Source: Bacillota bacterium
GTDB taxonomy: Bacteria; Bacillota; Dethiobacteria; DTU022
Direction of reading: 5' to 3'
Length of the DNA stretch: 36,301 nt
NCBI GenBank assembly: GCA_012797175.1
Contig: JAAZPQ010000048.1
Location: 1 to 36,301, forward strand
Part shown: in pieces, positions 1 to 8,211 of the stretch
Layout of the letters: every line of letters starts with the position of its first letter
Numbering within the stretch: the first letter of the stretch is position 1
Made by a program: the position numbers and the translations under genes
The notes under the pieces: generated by a model
Database searches by the model: none
The model's input: the letters and a program-made list of their open reading frames with translations, nothing else
What the model was told of the DNA's origin: nothing

Positions 1-633
1 GGCGGCGGAATGGAGATCGTCTTGCACTGCGACCGAATCCATGCTGCTGCTGAAACCTATATGGGCCAGGTAGAGATGGGTGTTGGGCTAATCCCCGGAG
101 GCGGCGGCAACAAAGAGCTTCTCTACCGCTTCATTGAGGGAGTTCCCGAAGGAGTAGATGTGGACCTGCTCCCCTTTGTACAGAAAGCTTTTGAAGCTAT
201 TGCCATGGCAACGGTATCTACCAGTGCCCGCCATGCCCAAGAACTCGGGTTCATGCGGAAAACAGATAAGATCTCGATCAACCAGGACTTTCTAATTCAC
301 GATGCCAAACAGACTGTCCTGGGCATGCTTACAGAAGGATACGAACCGCCGCGGACAAAAGCGGTGCCGGCTCTCGGCGATTATGGCATCGCCGCCTTCA
401 AAGCAGGAGTGCAGAATCTGCGCTGGGGGAACTACATCAGCGATCATGATATGAAGATCGCCCTCGAGGTCGCCTATGTCCTCTGCGGCGGAAACATTAG
501 ACCAAAAACTATGGTCAGCGAACAGTATCTCCTCGATATTGAACGCGAAGCTTTCCTGCGCCTCATCGGTGAAGAGAAAACCCAGGAACGGATCATGTCT
601 CTTCTCACCACAGGCAAGGCAGTAAGGAACTAA
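1..633 (+). CDS. fadN: 3-hydroxyacyl-CoA dehydrogenase/enoyl-CoA hydratase, C-terminal part (FadN-like)
   Basis: This is the 3' end of a gene that begins before the window: the frame is open from base 1, so the ATG at 10 is internal. The visible part is a crotonase (enoyl-CoA hydratase) domain. It shows the GGGME segment and the QVEMGVGLIPGGGG segment, which hold the two glutamates used by hydratases, so this half looks active. In FadN/YusL-type proteins an NAD-dependent 3-hydroxyacyl-CoA dehydrogenase precedes this domain, and the alpha-helical C-terminal tail seen here follows it. The thiolase starts 12 bases downstream, matching the fadN-fadA order of Bacillus. Together they would carry out the hydration, oxidation and thiolysis steps of fatty-acid beta-oxidation. 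The dehydrogenase half cannot be seen, so the fused architecture is inferred from the C-terminal sequence and the neighbour. Confidence 0.8.
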   Translation, partial: GGGMEIVLHCDRIHAAAETYMGQVEMGVGLIPGGGGNKELLYRFIEGVPEGVDVDLLPFVQKAFEAIAMATVSTSARHAQELGFMRKTDKISINQDFLIHDAKQTVLGMLTEGYEPPRTKAVPALGDYGIAAFKAGVQNLRWGNYISDHDMKIALEVAYVLCGGNIRPKTMVSEQYLLDIEREAFLRLIGEEKTQERIMSLLTTGKAVRN

Positions 634-645
634 GGAGGTAACCAA

Positions 646-1824
646 ATGAAAGAAGCTGTTATTGTCTCTTGCGTTCGTACCGCCATTGGCAGGGCGCCGC
701 GAGGCACGCTGCGCTTTACTCGGCCTGACTACATGGCCTCCGAAGTAATTAAAGAAGCGGTCGCCCGCGCCAAGGGGCTGGATCCTGCAGAAATTGAAGA
801 TGTCATCCTCGGCTGCTCCTTTCCCGAGGGCGAACAGGGTATGAATATCGGCCGAATGGCCGCTCTAGAAGCCGGCCTCCCCGATTCGGTGCCCGGGCAA
901 ACGGTAAACCGCTTTTGCTCCTCCGGGCTGCAATCGATCGCTATTGCCGCCGAGCGGATCATGTGCGGCTTCGCCGAAGTGATTGTCGCCGGAGGGGTGG
1001 AGAGCATGAGCATGGTCCCGATGGGGGGTAACAAAACCTCCCCAAGTCCGGTCCTGGCCGAAGTTAACATTGAGGCCTATGCTCCGATGGGGATCACCGC
1101 GGAATTCGTGGCCGAACGTTTTAATGTTTCTCGCGAAGACCAGGATAAGCTGGCTTTCCGCAGCCACCAGAACGCGGCAGCGGCAATTAAAGAAGGCCGT
1201 TTCAAGGATGAAATTGTGCCCATTAAGGTAATCGATCGCTTCCCCGGTCCTGACAACAAGATCGTCGAAAAGGAGATTATTTTCGACACCGACGAAGGGG
1301 TCCGCTACGACACCTCTCTGGAAGTGCTGGCGAAGCTGCGCCCCGTATTTAAAAGAGACGGCAGCGTCACCGCCGGCAACTCTTCACAGACCAGCGACGG
1401 AGCAGCCGCCGCAGTGGTCATGTCGGCAGATAAAGCCGCGGCTCTCGGCCTGAAACCGATGGCTGTATTTCGTGGCTATGCCGTAGCCGGATGCCCGCCG
1501 GAAATCATGGGCGTAGGTCCGTCCGTGGCTATCCCCAAGTTGATGAAGTTAACCGGGATGAATATTGAGGATATTGATCTTTTTGAGCTGAACGAAGCCT
1601 TTGCCTCGCAGGCGCTCTACTGCATCCGCGAGCTCGGCCTCGACATGGACAAGGTCAATGTCAACGGCGGAGCCATCGCCCTGGGGCACCCTCTCGGCTG
1701 CACCGGATCAAAGCTGACCGCCACCTTGTTGAATGAACTGGCCCGGCGCAACGGGCGCTACGGAGTCGTCTCCATGTGCATCGGAGGCGGCATGGGCGCC
1801 GCCGGCCTCTTCGAACGGGTCTAA
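646..1824 (+). CDS. fadA: Acetyl-CoA acyltransferase (thiolase, FadA-like)
   Basis: This 392-residue thiolase has the usual family length. It cleaves 3-ketoacyl-CoA with CoA to acetyl-CoA and a shortened acyl-CoA, or condenses in reverse. All catalytic elements are visible: the acyl-accepting Cys91 in NRFCSSGLQ, the NEAF motif, His348 in [14 protein letters not shown], and the proton-shuttling Cys378 in SMCIGGG. The start ATG has an AGGAGGT ribosome binding site six bases upstream. It sits 12 bases after the FadN-like gene, so the two are very likely cotranscribed, and a strong terminator follows at 1850. Chain-length preference cannot be read from the sequence; an acetoacetyl-CoA thiolase role is the main alternative. 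Confidence 0.92.
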   Translation: MKEAVIVSCVRTAIGRAPRGTLRFTRPDYMASEVIKEAVARAKGLDPAEIEDVILGCSFPEGEQGMNIGRMAALEAGLPDSVPGQTVNRFCSSGLQSIAIAAERIMCGFAEVIVAGGVESMSMVPMGGNKTSPSPVLAEVNIEAYAPMGITAEFVAERFNVSREDQDKLAFRSHQNAAAAIKEGRFKDEIVPIKVIDRFPGPDNKIVEKEIIFDTDEGVRYDTSLEVLAKLRPVFKRDGSVTAGNSSQTSDGAAAAVVMSADKAAALGLKPMAVFRGYAVAGCPPEIMGVGPSVAIPKLMKLTGMNIEDIDLFELNEAFASQALYCIRELGLDMDKVNVNGGAIALGHPLGCTGSKLTATLLNELARRNGRYGVVSMCIGGGMGAAGLFERV

Positions 1825-1849
1825 AATAAACCGTTAATAAGCAGAACCA

Positions 1850-1880
1850 GGGGCACCGGCTCAGCCGAGTGCCCCTTTTT
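1850..1880 (+). terminator. Rho-independent terminator after the thiolase
   Basis: GGGGCAC and GTGCCCC form the outer stem and CGGC/GCCG the inner stem around a TCA loop. A run of five T follows. It closes the fadN-fadA unit, and the M24 peptidase begins 25 bases later. Confidence 0.88.
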
Positions 1881-1904
1881 ATGTAGACAGGGGGTATTAC
1901 GATA

Positions 1905-3092
1905 ATGGAAAATAAAAAGACACCTCTGCCAGAGCTGGAGAAACGATGGAAAAAACTACAAGAGCAGATGCAGGAGCAAGGGATCGGCGGGGCACTGATC
2001 GTACAGCGAGTCGATCTCTTTTACTTCAGCGGCACTGCCCAAGATGCCCATCTTTTTATCCCCGCGCAAGGCCGTCCACAGCTTCTGGTCAGGCGAAACC
2101 TGCAGCGGGCCCGTTCAGAAAGTAACCTCCCCCAAATCGCTCCATTTACAGGCTGGAAAGATCTTGCAGGGATAATCAAAGCCGGGACCGTGCCAACAGC
2201 ACCCCTCGGCCTGGAGCTGGACGTGCTCCCGGTAAATCTCTTCCGGCGCTATACCAAGTTACTCTCTCCTCTTAAAATTACAGATATCTCACCCCTGGTC
2301 CGCAATCTCAGGGCGGTTAAATCGCCTTACGAATTAGAACAGCTTCAGAAAGCAGCAGCGCTAAGTGAAGCTATTTTTACCCATGCTCGGGACAGCTGTC
2401 GCGCCGGGATGACCGAGATCGAGCTGGCGGCAGAACTTGAAGCATTCGCCCGTGCTCGCGGGCACCAGGGGGCTATCCGCATGCGCGGTTTCAACCAGGA
2501 ACTTTTTTTTAGCCATACTATGGCCGGTGAAAGCGCGGCCGCTCCCAGCTTTTTTAACGGGCCAACCGGGGGCTACGGGTTGAACCCTTCTTATCCCCAG
2601 GGGGCCGGGACCTGTAAAATCAAGCCTGAACAGCCTTTGTTAATTGACTTTGTCACCGTGCTTAACGGCTACATGGTCGATCAGACGCGAATCTTCTGCC
2701 TGGGGAAGCCCTCCGCGAAGCTTCTGCAGGCCCATGAAACCGCGCTGCGGATAAAAGAGACCCTCACTGGACTGGGCCGGGCCGGGGCTAACGGAGCCGA
2801 ACTTTACCAAGAAGCTTTTGAAATTGCCGGTGCATCTGGATTGGGAGATCACTTTATGGGAGCAGAGGAGAAGGTCGCTTTTATCGGGCACGGGGTCGGG
2901 CTCGAGTTGGACGAGCTCCCGGTAATTGCCCGCAACTACGATTTCACTCTCACCGAAGGGATGGTTTTTGCCCTGGAGCCGAAGTTTGTTTTTCCGGGTC
3001 AGGGAACTGTCGGCATCGAAGATACCTTTGTTGTCCGCCCCCACGGCCTCGAGCAGATCACTCGTTTCGAGGATGCTCTGCAAATTTTGTAA
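1905..3092 (+). CDS. M24-family metallopeptidase (Xaa-Pro aminopeptidase/prolidase-like)
   Basis: This 395-residue protein has an N-terminal creatinase-like domain (about 1-135) and a C-terminal pita-bread M24 domain (about 145-395). The five metal ligands expected for the dinuclear centre are present: Asp248 and Asp259 (LLIDFVTV and YMVDQTRIF), His329 (FIGHGVGLELDE), Glu358 (FALEPKF) and Glu372 (GIEDTF). Such enzymes remove the N-terminal residue preceding proline or split Xaa-Pro dipeptides, usually in the cytoplasm. It lies just after the thiolase terminator, with a weak G-rich site before the ATG, and 68 bases before the asparagine-synthetase-like gene. Some M24 homologues hydrolyse other substrates such as creatine, so the exact substrate is open. 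Confidence 0.85.
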   Translation: MENKKTPLPELEKRWKKLQEQMQEQGIGGALIVQRVDLFYFSGTAQDAHLFIPAQGRPQLLVRRNLQRARSESNLPQIAPFTGWKDLAGIIKAGTVPTAPLGLELDVLPVNLFRRYTKLLSPLKITDISPLVRNLRAVKSPYELEQLQKAAALSEAIFTHARDSCRAGMTEIELAAELEAFARARGHQGAIRMRGFNQELFFSHTMAGESAAAPSFFNGPTGGYGLNPSYPQGAGTCKIKPEQPLLIDFVTVLNGYMVDQTRIFCLGKPSAKLLQAHETALRIKETLTGLGRAGANGAELYQEAFEIAGASGLGDHFMGAEEKVAFIGHGVGLELDELPVIARNYDFTLTEGMVFALEPKFVFPGQGTVGIEDTFVVRPHGLEQITRFEDALQIL

Positions 3093-3160
3093 CATCAACG
3101 CCGGAGATGCATAAGCTGTAATGTTCACTTAATTTTTTCCATATTACAGGGAGGAGTCCG

Positions 3161-5011
3161 GTGAGCGGAATTTGCGGTTTTACGGCAGGCCCGGGTAAGG
3201 TTTTACCGGAGAAGGAATTGGTGCTGAAAGCGATGGCCGATGTCATGCAGCACCGCGGTTCGGGTGAAAATATCTTTTATCTTGATAACCAGGCTTCCCT
3301 AGGCTGGCTCCCTTCAGAGAGGCCGGGGCCCGGTGCTTCGGAAGAGCTGCTTACAGATGAAGAGAGACGTTACCAGATCATCTTTGACGGCTCCGTATAC
3401 AATCACTCCTATCTGCGCTGGGAGCTTAAGAATCGGGGACACCTCTTTAAAACCAAGAATGACTTCGAGGTAATTCTCCACCTTTACGAAGAGATGGGTA
3501 GAAGATGCCCCGAAAAGCTGCGTGGTCCATTCGCTTTCGCCATTTGGGATAGCAAGAAGAAAATACTCTACTTGGCCCGCGACCGCTTCGGAATTAAACC
3601 GCTTTATTACGCTAAGGCTGCTGACGGGGCCCTGGTCTTTGCTTCTGAGGCGAAGGCTCTGCTGAAATACCCGGGCATCACGGCCGAAGTCAACCTGGCT
3701 GCCCTGCCCCACTATCTTACTTTTCAGTATTTTCCTGATCCGGAAACCGCTTTTCGGGAGATCTACCGCCTCCGCCCGGCGCACTACTTAACCTGGGACG
3801 GTTGGGAAACCAAAATCCGCCGGTACTGGGAGATACATTTTCGCCCCGAACCGAAGCCCCTAAGCTTCTTTATTGATAAAGCCGGTTACCTGCTGCAAGA
3901 GTCAGTCCGTTTGCACTGCGGGGAAGGAATTATGCCGGGGGCTTTCTTAAGTAGCGGTGTCGACTCAAGCAATATTGTCGCTTTGCTCAGCCGGCTAGGT
4001 AACGTGCGCAGTTATTCCGTAGGCTGTGCTGGCGGCAGATACAACGAGTTAACCCCGGCACGAGAAACTGCGCGTTTTTTGGGAACGTCTCACCACGAAG
4101 TCGAGATCAGTGCCGCTGAATTCTGGCGCGAACTGCCCCGCGCTCTCTGGCACCAGGATGAACCGGTCGCCGACCCGGCAGCGATAGCCCTCTATTTTGC
4201 CGCCGGGCTGGCAGCGGGAGAGGTCAAGACAGTGCTATCGGGAGAAGGAGCGGACGAAGTATTCGGCGGATACGAGATCTACCGGGAACCAGCGGCGGTC
4301 GCCCCGCTGCAATGCCTGCCCCGTCCTCTTAAAACGGTTCTTCGCCAGGCCTCCGCTAAGCTCCCCGAGGGGGTGAAAGGCAAAAATTATCTCTGGCGGG
4401 CCACAACTCCCCTGGAGAAGCGCTACTACGGAAACGCCTTTATCTTTTCCGAGACCGAAAAAGAGGCGCTGCTGAACCCGGAGCTATACCCGGCAGGCTG
4501 GACGCCGCCCTGGGAGGTTACGGCGCCTTATTACCGAAAAAGCGCCGGCGCCGATGCCACGACCAGGATGCAGCACCTCGATTTTTACACCTGGCTGCCG
4601 GGAGACATCCTGGCCAAGGCAGACCGGATGAGCAGCGCCCATTCTCTCGAACTACGGCTGCCCTACCTCGACCACATACTGGTAGAATTCGCCGCCACGA
4701 TCCCGCCCCGTTTTAAAATAGTCCGCGGGATGACCAAGTATATCCTAAGAATGGCCTCGGCGCGTTATCTTCCCGAAGAGGTCTCTCACCGCCCCAAGCT
4801 CGGCTTTCCCGTGCCCCTGGCCTCCTGGATCCGGGAGCACTACCAAGATCAATTACATGAACTTTGGCATAGCGAAGCAGCGTGTATTTTCTTTAATCCG
4901 GCCGTACTGGAGCAGATGCTGGCGATACACTGCCGGGGGGAATCCGATTACGCACGCAAACTCTGGGTTGTCTCTACCTTTCTGTTATGGCACGGTCTCT
5001 ACTTTCAATAG
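3161..5011 (+). CDS. Asparagine-synthetase-like amidotransferase with degenerate glutaminase domain
   Basis: This 616-residue protein has the AsnB layout: an N-terminal class-II glutamine amidotransferase domain (about 1-210) and a C-terminal ATP-pyrophosphatase synthetase domain. The synthetase half looks intact, with the PP-loop LSSGVDSS at 263-270 and LSGEGADEVFGGY at 359-371. The glutaminase half deviates. The N-terminus reads MSGICGF rather than MCGI, so the Cys2 nucleophile is Ser. The LGHRRL motif is LGWLPSER, and NGEIYNH is DGSVYNH. The GTG start is set by GGGAGGAG just upstream. An ATT codon at 3170 would give MCGF but lies too far from that site. The protein may use free ammonia, or amidate or adenylate another substrate; asparagine synthesis is not certain. 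Confidence 0.8.
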   Translation: MSGICGFTAGPGKVLPEKELVLKAMADVMQHRGSGENIFYLDNQASLGWLPSERPGPGASEELLTDEERRYQIIFDGSVYNHSYLRWELKNRGHLFKTKNDFEVILHLYEEMGRRCPEKLRGPFAFAIWDSKKKILYLARDRFGIKPLYYAKAADGALVFASEAKALLKYPGITAEVNLAALPHYLTFQYFPDPETAFREIYRLRPAHYLTWDGWETKIRRYWEIHFRPEPKPLSFFIDKAGYLLQESVRLHCGEGIMPGAFLSSGVDSSNIVALLSRLGNVRSYSVGCAGGRYNELTPARETARFLGTSHHEVEISAAEFWRELPRALWHQDEPVADPAAIALYFAAGLAAGEVKTVLSGEGADEVFGGYEIYREPAAVAPLQCLPRPLKTVLRQASAKLPEGVKGKNYLWRATTPLEKRYYGNAFIFSETEKEALLNPELYPAGWTPPWEVTAPYYRKSAGADATTRMQHLDFYTWLPGDILAKADRMSSAHSLELRLPYLDHILVEFAATIPPRFKIVRGMTKYILRMASARYLPEEVSHRPKLGFPVPLASWIREHYQDQLHELWHSEAACIFFNPAVLEQMLAIHCRGESDYARKLWVVSTFLLWHGLYFQ

Positions 5012-5208
5012 AACCCGAACCGGGTAATTGGTGGAAAAACAGTATAAGTAATTGCCTGATAAATTAGCTCTGCCCTGGATTAATGGTTCTACGCCTGAAA
5101 AAAACAGGTTTAGTTAATAACTTATGTCGACAGAACAAGGCGGCGATAAGCACTTTATCGCTGATTAACCAAGGGATCGTCTGAATATTCCATTAATAGT
5201 AATTCACA
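5012..5208. other. Intergenic region between convergent genes
   Basis: No credible coding frame is seen. It contains a short CCTG/CAGG hairpin near 5094, a weak candidate terminator for the plus-strand gene. At 5143-5161 there is an inverted repeat of GCGATAA and TTATCGC with a five-base spacer. The DnaA-box-like cluster follows directly. Confidence 0.5.
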
Positions 5209-5272
5209 CTATCCACAGAGTTATACACAGTCAAAAGGCTGTTTTTTACCTGAACCGAAGCGGTTATGCACA
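5209..5272 (+). promoter_or_regulatory. Cluster of three DnaA-box-like 9-mers
   Basis: CTATCCACA lies at 5209, TTATACACA at 5221 and TTATGCACA at 5264, all in the same orientation. The last two match the relaxed consensus TTATNCACA; the first differs from TTATCCACA at one base. AT-rich DNA follows to 5318. The site lies between convergent genes, so it is not an obvious promoter operator. A DnaA-titration or DnaA-box cluster is the plausible reading; binding is not shown. Confidence 0.45.
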
Positions 5273-5318
5273 GAGTCAACACAAAGTTAACATAATATTT
5301 AACAGATGGTTTTTAAAA

Positions 5319-5339
5319 GCGCCGCTATCTTTACGGCGC
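5319..5339 (-). terminator. Terminator of the SpoIID-domain gene
   Basis: Read on the minus strand, GCGCCG and CGGCGC form a six-base GC stem that spans the stop codon of the SpoIID-domain gene. Four T follow, then A-rich DNA. The T-tract is short, so termination may be partial. Confidence 0.5.
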
Positions 5340-7547
5340 GTAGATGCAGCGCAGCTCTGCACCAGGATAATAATGGTTTAAGATCTCTTTAAAATCATGG
5401 CCTTGTTCGGCCAGACCCCGCGCCCCGTACTGGCTCATCCCCACTCCGTGACCATTGCCTCCGCCAAAGATAACCACCTGTGTTATCTCCCCGGATGCGT
5501 TCCGCTCGACGTCAAAATACGCAAAAGCACTGGGGAGAATCGGATAATTTAAAGCCCTGCTGCCATCATGACAGTACAGGATTACCGGGGAGCTGGCAGG
5601 TAGATAGTTCGCCGGGCGAAGCACATGGCGGATGTTATATTCTTTCATGATCCGGTAAGTGCCGTTGGTCCCCTCCACCTCGAGGATCATAATGTTGCCT
5701 CCCTCGCCCCGCTGAAGTACCCGGATCTCCCTAAGCCGTCCAACAGGGTTACGCGGAATCTCGATCGAACAGAACTGACCGCCCTCTTGCGTGAGAATAA
5801 AATCAGGCTGCTCCTGGTAGCGCTGGGGCAAGTTATGATTGATCACCGCAGTAAGCTGCTCTTCGCTCATCTTCACCTGCCAGCGAAAATAGGGGGAATC
5901 GCGGTCATAAGCCGGCCAGTCTCCGTGCTGCAGAAAACGTGCCAGCTCTTCTTCTCGCTCCAGTTCAAAACTCTCACCCAGAACCTGGGAAACTGCCTTT
6001 AGATAGGGCACCGGCTCTGCCGGAAAAGAACCGGTTTCGGGATCGGACCAAACTTCATGATAGTTAGCGGTAAACCCACAGGATGTTGAAAAAAAACGGG
6101 TGTCAGCGGCCTGATCCCCGTAAAAAAGAACCATTCCGGCAGTTGACTCCACCGCTTCAACCGCACCCGGCTGTTCGGGGATATTGTTGTAGACCTGCGA
6201 GACAACACTGTCGTCCAGATGGGCTCCATAACAGCTGTAACCGCTGCTAAAAATAGAGCGGTAAGCATAGGAGCGGGCGGCAACAGCCTGCGTTTTTAGT
6301 GGTTCCAAGCCAAATTGGTCAGACATCTCGCTGGGCACAACCGTGTAGAGGTATTTTTCAAGATCCGGCTCATTTACAGCGATCAGCCGCCCCTCCTGGT
6401 TTGAAATTTCCAAAGTGCCGCGGTAAGCCGGAATCCCCCCGGGCCAGCCGTCGCGGGTCAGGTTTTCGATCATGATCATCCCGTTCTGATGGGCAGAAAG
6501 AAAGATGCGCGTTGTGAAAATAATGCTCTCCAGTCCTTCCGGAGTAACCTTGATCGAATCCCCGGCCGGTTCAACGACCAACGTTTGCCCGGGCTCAAAG
6601 GTAAAAAGAGCCCCGCCCTGTTTGTCCTCAAGATTATATCCCCGGGTGCTGTTCAGGCAAAGCCGTTCGTGAAAAAGAGATTCACTGCTCAGCTGGCTAA
6701 GGTTTTGCCTTAACAGGACCCGAACCGTCTGTGGCAAAAAGTCTTGCTCAATCTTTACCGCAACGACCTTCCCTTCCGCTAGGTAGAGTAAAAGATCGGT
6801 CATGCCGACAACCAGGTCCGCCAGTGACCCCGACCGGGCCTGAGCCGTTCGCGACTCGATCAGGTAAACTGAGAGCGGCTTCTCCATAACCAGGTTTCCC
6901 TCGAGCTCACCTTCACATTCACAATCACTGTACCGCAGTAGCCGGGAAAGGGAACGCTCTTCCAGCGGCCTGATAATCACCGCGCTGCCGAGAGTCTGCA
7001 CCCGGGCAACCTTCCCCGGTTCAATGGTCGATCTGTCGGGAACCGGTATCTTAATCCGCTCACCCTGCCAGAGAAGGTGTAGTGAACCGGATTCAAATTT
7101 TTCGACTAGGGCCCCGTCCATGTTCCGCGCATCGGGCAAAGCTTTAATCATCCAGCTCCCCTCGCGGCGAACCAACTGCAACGGTACAGTATAGAGAGAG
7201 CCGTCGCTGTAAAAGTGGATCAAGGAGGTTCCACTGAAAAGCCCTGTCGGGCGGCTGCAACCGGTAGAACTGTAAGTAAAATCATCGCCCTGGAAGAGAA
7301 CAATGAGTAAATCCAACTTGGAAACCTGCTCTTCTTCATCGAAGATAAAGGCTGAAGCAGCGGCGGTATCACTGGCAACAACACACTCCATAAATTTCTC
7401 TGCAGCAGCCTCTATCTCAGCGGATACCCGGCAAAAGCTACTCCATAGCGATATCCCCAGAATTACCACCAGGGCTAAAATTATGAAGGTTTTTCCGCCG
7501 CCTTGGCGTCTCCGGCGTCCTTTTCGATGCTGTTTCGATCTTTGCAT
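5331..7547 (-). CDS. Large SpoIID/LytB-domain membrane-anchored protein
   Basis: This 738-residue protein starts with a very basic segment (many K/R in residues 1-19) and one hydrophobic segment (about 20-38), so it is probably anchored with the bulk outside. The C-terminal half (about 380-738) is a SpoIID/LytB domain. It shows EKYLYTVVPSEM, with Glu407 where SpoIID has its catalytic glutamate, then LKTQAVAARSYAY, FFSTSCGFTA and GNGHGVGMSQYGARGLA. SpoIID proteins are lytic transglycosylases that cut peptidoglycan glycan strands, in sporulation during engulfment. Classical SpoIID is about half this length; the first 340 extracellular residues are an extra region I do not recognise. AAGGAGAG lies six bases before the ATG. 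A cell-wall amidase-enhancer (LytB) role is the alternative to a sporulation role. Confidence 0.82.
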   Translation of the reverse strand: MQRSKQHRKGRRRRQGGGKTFIILALVVILGISLWSSFCRVSAEIEAAAEKFMECVVASDTAAASAFIFDEEEQVSKLDLLIVLFQGDDFTYSSTGCSRPTGLFSGTSLIHFYSDGSLYTVPLQLVRREGSWMIKALPDARNMDGALVEKFESGSLHLLWQGERIKIPVPDRSTIEPGKVARVQTLGSAVIIRPLEERSLSRLLRYSDCECEGELEGNLVMEKPLSVYLIESRTAQARSGSLADLVVGMTDLLLYLAEGKVVAVKIEQDFLPQTVRVLLRQNLSQLSSESLFHERLCLNSTRGYNLEDKQGGALFTFEPGQTLVVEPAGDSIKVTPEGLESIIFTTRIFLSAHQNGMIMIENLTRDGWPGGIPAYRGTLEISNQEGRLIAVNEPDLEKYLYTVVPSEMSDQFGLEPLKTQAVAARSYAYRSIFSSGYSCYGAHLDDSVVSQVYNNIPEQPGAVEAVESTAGMVLFYGDQAADTRFFSTSCGFTANYHEVWSDPETGSFPAEPVPYLKAVSQVLGESFELEREEELARFLQHGDWPAYDRDSPYFRWQVKMSEEQLTAVINHNLPQRYQEQPDFILTQEGGQFCSIEIPRNPVGRLREIRVLQRGEGGNIMILEVEGTNGTYRIMKEYNIRHVLRPANYLPASSPVILYCHDGSRALNYPILPSAFAYFDVERNASGEITQVVIFGGGNGHGVGMSQYGARGLAEQGHDFKEILNHYYPGAELRCIYAP

Positions 7548-7765
7548 TGTTCTCTCCTTGGCGATAAGGTTATTAACCTGACTGGTTGCCTTATTTTTTA
7601 TTCACGGTAAACCAGGTAATTCCTTCAAGAATATTTTGATTTTTCCCGTCCAGCCGCTATTTTTTTATTCGTAAACTTAATTTATTTGCTCTAAAAAAAA
7701 GGAATAACCCCTTATTTAGCGAAATAATGAATGATTAATCGATAAAATGTTTGAGGAGGATCGAG

Positions 7766-7951
7766 ATGAAGGTTAGAGTTGATGATGAGTGCAGTGCTTG
7801 CGGTGTCTGCGAAGATATCTGCCCGGAGGTCTTTGAACTTGGCGATGAAAAAGCCGAAGTAAAAGAAAATCCGGTTCCTGCAGAGTACGAAGAACAATGC
7901 CGCGAAGCTGCCGAAGAATGTCCCACCGAGTCAATCATAATTGAGGAGTAG
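7766..7951 (+). CDS. Ferredoxin, single [4Fe-4S] cluster type
   Basis: This 61-residue electron carrier is of the Thermotoga/Desulfovibrio monocluster type. Cys9, Cys12 and Cys15 (CSACGVC) plus Cys52 (ECPTES) are the expected cluster ligands. Cys19 and Cys45 sit where related proteins carry a disulfide in place of a second cluster. The protein is strongly acidic, as usual. I chose the ATG at 7766 because GAGGAGG lies just upstream; an upstream in-frame TTG at 7751 overlaps that site. It stands alone and is followed by a strong terminator. Its redox partner is not evident from the neighbours. Confidence 0.93.
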   Translation: MKVRVDDECSACGVCEDICPEVFELGDEKAEVKENPVPAEYEEQCREAAEECPTESIIIEE

Positions 7952-7995
7952 TTCGCTTCTTTAGACGCCATGGATAAAGCTGGGATAGCCCTGAT

Positions 7996-8020
7996 AAGAA
8001 CCCGCTGCAGCGGGTTCTTT
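7996..8020 (+). terminator. Rho-independent terminator after ferredoxin
   Basis: A perfect 24-base palindrome (two 12-base arms) begins with AAGAACCCGC and ends with GCGGGTTCTT followed by one more T. It lies 45 bases after the ferredoxin stop. The A- and T-rich stem ends make it potentially bidirectional. Confidence 0.8.
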
Positions 8021-8211
8021 GACAAAGACGGACTAATTCACCCGGCAGTCGCATAAAGAATTTAAAGGATGTTCGCCAGGCGGTGCATCGACCGGCGATC
8101 ATCTGGTAATAATTGAGATTGTAACCGGCCCCTCCGGACAGCAGGATTTAAAAAGCTGTTCCGAGAAACATGAAAGGGCTCACCGTTGTCAGAAAGAGGT
8201 GCGTCAAACAG

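Noticed and set aside
3170..5011. ATT start for the asparagine-synthetase-like gene giving an N-terminal MCGF
   Set aside because: GGAGG is 6 bases from the GTG but about 15 from the ATT, so GTG is preferred. The idea is kept only as an alternative.
5209..5272. Replication origin (oriC)
   Set aside because: No dnaA, dnaN, recF or rpmH neighbours and only three box-like sites; reported instead as a DnaA-box cluster.
8170..8211. Upstream ATG start of the MurE-like gene
   Set aside because: No ribosome site precedes it, while AGAGGTG precedes the ATG at 8212, where typical MurE N-terminal sequence begins.
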